Below the pieces are notes generated by a model, which did not search any database, was not told where the DNA came from, and worked only from the letters and a program-made list of their open reading frames with translations. The position numbers and the translations under genes are program-made. From assembly GCA_037043015.1 (NCBI GenBank), contig CM073330.1, positions 7,272,012 to 7,336,011 on the forward strand: a stretch of 64,000 nucleotides of DNA, in the 5' to 3' direction. Shown piece by piece: positions 61,225 to 64,000 of this stretch. The stretch is from Bryum argenteum. Its lineage: Eukaryota; Streptophyta; Bryopsida; Bryales; Bryaceae. The number at the start of each line of letters is the position of its first letter. The stretch's first letter is position 1.

Positions 61225-61600
61225 TCACATAGCACAACAAAGGGAAGCACAGCAAACAGCAACTTTGGAAGCTGCTTGTAAGTTCATAGTTTGAGCATTT
61301 TTCACCTTTAAACAGAATGCCGCCCACCTTCTGGAACTGTCGGCTTTAGAAGTGTACGGCTCACATTGAAAACCGGCACTCCATCTTTCAGTTACTCCGG
61401 CGGCGCTCTCCGAAAGCCGGTGCCGGAAACGATCTTAAGGATCGAATGCGACTGCAGTAGCTATGCTCAACGATCGAATGCGACGGCAATAACTATGCTC
61501 AGAACCCTTAGATTCCAATTCAAAATGCCGTGAGATTGCAATCCAGCCATATCTCATCTGCACAAATCCTAGCGACACACATTGATAGTGGCGTGGAGAC
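61225..61600 (-). pseudogene. Kinase C-terminal fragment (decayed)
   Basis: Counterpart of 15,415-15,770. A local tandem duplication (cgatcgaatgcgac / agctatgctca, 61,440-61,500) is unique to this copy. Confidence 0.55.
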
Positions 61601-61611
61601 TTTGCCGCATA

Positions 61612-62042
61612 AAAATGGACGAAGACTGCGACGAAGACCCCTTCTTGTACTCGCACTCCAATGACCTTCAAACATTTGAGTCCTTTAGGTGCGACTCTGC
61701 TCTCCACCCCGTCACAAAGACTTCTTATTGCACGAGCGCACTTCGTAGTTGGGGAGAATATAGCCCAAGGAGGCGAAAAGAAAAAGACAATCTACGCTGC
61801 ATCATCATTTCTCCCACAACACAGAGGCCCATCTCTCGTTTGGAAGGTCTTCAGCTAAAACTTGTCTCTCTTCAAACTGCAATGATCGTGGGCTCGAGGG
61901 ATAATCAACTTCTGGAGTGGCCGCATTCTCACTACTGCCAAATGGGGTAATGCCATAGATACCGATCGAGGTGCAGTAATCTTCAGAACAGGAATGCTCA
62001 CGAACGAGATCGCATTCGTGATGAGGCAATCTCTGCAAGCAC
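61612..62042 (+). pseudogene. Kinase fragment (decayed), cut by a copia LTR
   Basis: MDEDCDEDPFLYSHSNDLQTF, then FVVGENIAQGGEKK, to gaggcaatctctgcaagcac, where the LTR begins. The continuation seen in 16,494 onward (cgatcgatgtacagc) is displaced beyond the window. It supplies the empty site for the 283-bp MITE. Confidence 0.72.
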
Positions 62043-62394
62043 TGTTGTAAATGTGAGTTTTAGATGGGAAACAGAACAAGTATCATGAGGCAAAAACACA
62101 TGTGCATAGTGATAGTCACTCAACGGTATTTGTATTGCTTGGCATCAACTGATTACAATCATACTTCACTAGACTTCACGATCATTCGAAAGGTCATGTG
62201 TTTCACTCTTCTGATGCATAAACATCCTCTCTAGCTGCACTTAAATAGCAATCAAGCAGGTGTGAACCGTCCTAACAACTAACAGATTAACAGATCAAGA
62301 TGCTTCCGTTGAGTAACGTTTTCCACATCATTATATTCTCTCCACAGCATGTCGCTCCACGTCGGTTGAGCTTCACGTCTCCAAATCTTCAACA
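62043..62394 (-). mobile_element. 3' LTR of copia element 2 (352 bp)
   Basis: On the minus strand it starts TGTTGAAGATTTGGAG after the polypurine tract tctgaggggga and ends CATTTACAACA. TG...CA ends with 5-bp inverted tips (TGTTG/CAACA). A TATA-like ctatttaag lies near 62,245 (-). Confidence 0.88.
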
Positions 62395-62462
62395 CTCCCC
62401 CTCAGACTGCGAGTGACCAGTGCGAGCAGGCTGAAAAAGCACTGGAGACGTTAAAAAACACT

Positions 62463-64000
62463 TCAAGTATCAGGGCAGGGAAGAAGGCCGATCGCACTGC
62501 GAAGATAGCAAAACCGGTCCGTAGGCAAGGGCTTCGTAAAAATGTCGGCCAGTTGATGAGAAGTGGGAACGTAACAGACGTTGATGTCACCGCGCTGTTG
62601 GTGATCCCTGATAAAGTGATAAACAATGTCGATGTGCTTGGTGCGGCGGTGAAACTCCGGATTATGCACCAGTCGGATAGCGCTCTGATTATCAGAGAAC
62701 AACGGTGTGGGAAATGCTTGAGCAAAACCAAGATTTCCCAATAATCTGCGAAATCATATAACATCTTTGGTGATGGAGCTGGCTGCTACGTATTCAGCCT
62801 CAGTCGTGGAAGTAGCGACACAAGTCTGCTTCCGACTTCCCCAGGAGACAGGTGCATGATCATGCAATAATAAAGTGTCGGAGCGGCTCTTCCTATCAAC
62901 AATGTCGCCACCATAATCAGCGTTTGTGTAAGCAGACAGAGTGTTGGAACTAGCATGCACGTCGTAGCATAGAGCTAAGTTAACCGTACCGGCCAAGTAG
63001 CGAAAAATGCGGCTGACTGCGAGAAAATGAGGTCGCAGAGGATTTGCTGAGAACTTTGCGACCCGACTGACTGCGAAACTAATATTAGGTCTCGTAAGAG
63101 TCTGCGCAAATAAAAGGCAGCCGACGGCGGCCGAGTAAGCAAAAGTAACTGCTTCAGGTGGATCGTCCACATTGTCTAAAGGCGTGTTCGGATCCGCTGG
63201 AGTAGTGGTCAAGCGGCATCTGTCAAAGCCAAAACGAGAAAGAATGCGGCGCAAATAGATAGCTTGATGAACATATATGAGGTGTCGGTCTGCTGATTGG
63301 TGAATATGTAATCCTACATATAGATCAACAGAGGTACGCGTTGTGGAAAAATGGCTCTCCATATATGACATGAGTTGATCCAAACGTTCGCTTGCAGGAC
63401 TGCAAGCTAAACCGTCGTCGACGAAAAGCGTTTACAACGATAAGAATCGGTGAGGAGCGCGAGATGTAGACACATGGATCAGCTTCGGTAGGTTCAAGCT
63501 GAAAGTTTAGTAGTTCTAAAGTCGTTGAAAGTTTTATTCCAAATCCTTCATGATTGCTTGAATCCATAGAGGCTTGGAAGGACCAAACATACCAATAGCT
63601 GTCCGTCCGGATTTTGAACTTCAAACCCAGGAGGTTGCTGCATGTATAAAACCGTGTCAATGAGGCCGTTTAAAAACGTCGTTTGAATGTCGAACTGGGT
63701 CATGTGCATGTCCTGTTGAGCAGCAATGCTGAGAACGGCCGGAATAGCATCATATTTAACTACGGGGCTAAACGTCTGGTCATAATCGACGCCTTTGGTT
63801 TGGGAACAGCCATGTGCCACCAGCCTTGCCTTGTATTTTGAAACAGAACCATCTGGATTTGTCTTCACACGATAAATCCACTTGCATTTTACTGCTCTGC
63901 GCCCAAATGGAAGGTAAACAAGCTTCCACGTGCCTGAACTGATTAACAAGTCATATTCCGTCTGCATGGCTGTCTGCCACTCTGGAGCCTGTGGGCTCTG
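62463..64000 (-). pseudogene. Ty1/copia pol (RT-RNase H), degenerate, runs off right edge
   Basis: From the right edge: APEWQTAMQTEYDLL, then RT start (AVKCKWIYRVKTNPDGSVSK, KARLVAHGCSQTKGVDYDQT, TFSPVVKYDA, DIQTTFLNG, QQPPGFEV). After SLYGFKQS a TGA interrupts, and the RT active site (F-VDD, ~63,420) is in a shifted frame relative to DPCVYISRSSP upstream. The part from 63,383 (LDQLMSYMESHF, DLYVGLHIHQSA, ASSITKDVI) is open, and RNase H follows in another frame (FSDNQSAIRLVHNP, HRRTKHIDI, TSHQLADIFTKPLP). At least one stop and two or three frameshifts: non-autonomous. The active-site aspartates themselves survive. Confidence 0.92.

Overview
The window looks like intergenic, transposon-dense nuclear DNA of a land plant. 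Evidence: Ty1/copia pol fragments, a SWIM-finger MULE transposase with introns, a CENP-B/DDE (pogo/jerky-class) transposase, CACTA ends, plant-type LUC7 exons and a plant mitochondrial-type tRNA-Ser. The degenerate kinases resemble the large TKL families of non-seed plants (a bryophyte is my guess), but the species cannot be fixed from sequence alone. I see no clearly intact host gene; almost everything is a mobile element, its debris, or a pseudogene.

Layout. 1-~1435: 3' end of a copia element (+) with an antisense ORF before its LTR. 2.8-6.9 kb: kinase debris, a 747-bp DNA element and a frameshifted small secreted-protein gene. 8.2-24.9 kb: repeated segments, each with a dispersed tRNA-like repeat, a pseudokinase pseudogene (-), an inverted dispersed repeat and opposed kinase fragments. 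TTAA-target elements and a 283-bp TA-target MITE interrupt them. 24,896-36,811: a CACTA-like element splits a kinase pseudogene and carries two LUC7-like exons. Nested inside it is a second CACTA element (25,115-33,802) with TSD CCC, a mitochondrial-type tRNA-Ser(UGA) and a SINE whose tail is about 1 kb of (TAGA)n. 36.8-39.2 kb: right half of the split pseudogene and a second secreted-protein copy with its own 371-bp insertion.

39,246-56,059 is the most interesting part: one TA-flanked transposon with terminal inverted repeats (AGGTAGACA...). It encodes two convergent proteins, a Myb/SANT-like protein (+) and a CENP-B-HTH/DDE transposase (-). Four younger elements have landed in it: a 9,950-bp MULE (9-bp TSD) in the Myb ORF, and in the transposase gene a TTAA element, an unclassified insertion with a 21-bp TSD, and a second copy of the 747-bp element. 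Three of these four insertions can be removed on paper with the reading frame restored. The 283-bp MITE at 15.85 kb shares its ends and subterminal DNA and is probably a non-autonomous derivative.

56.7-62.0 kb: a third kinase segment, interrupted at 62,043 by a copia element (-) that runs off the right edge with a broken pol gene. The working parts are therefore transposon systems: a transposase plus DNA-binding partner, a MULE transposase with a possible convergent second gene, and non-autonomous passengers. The kinase and secreted-protein sequences serve mostly as dated targets, because their paralogues act as empty sites.
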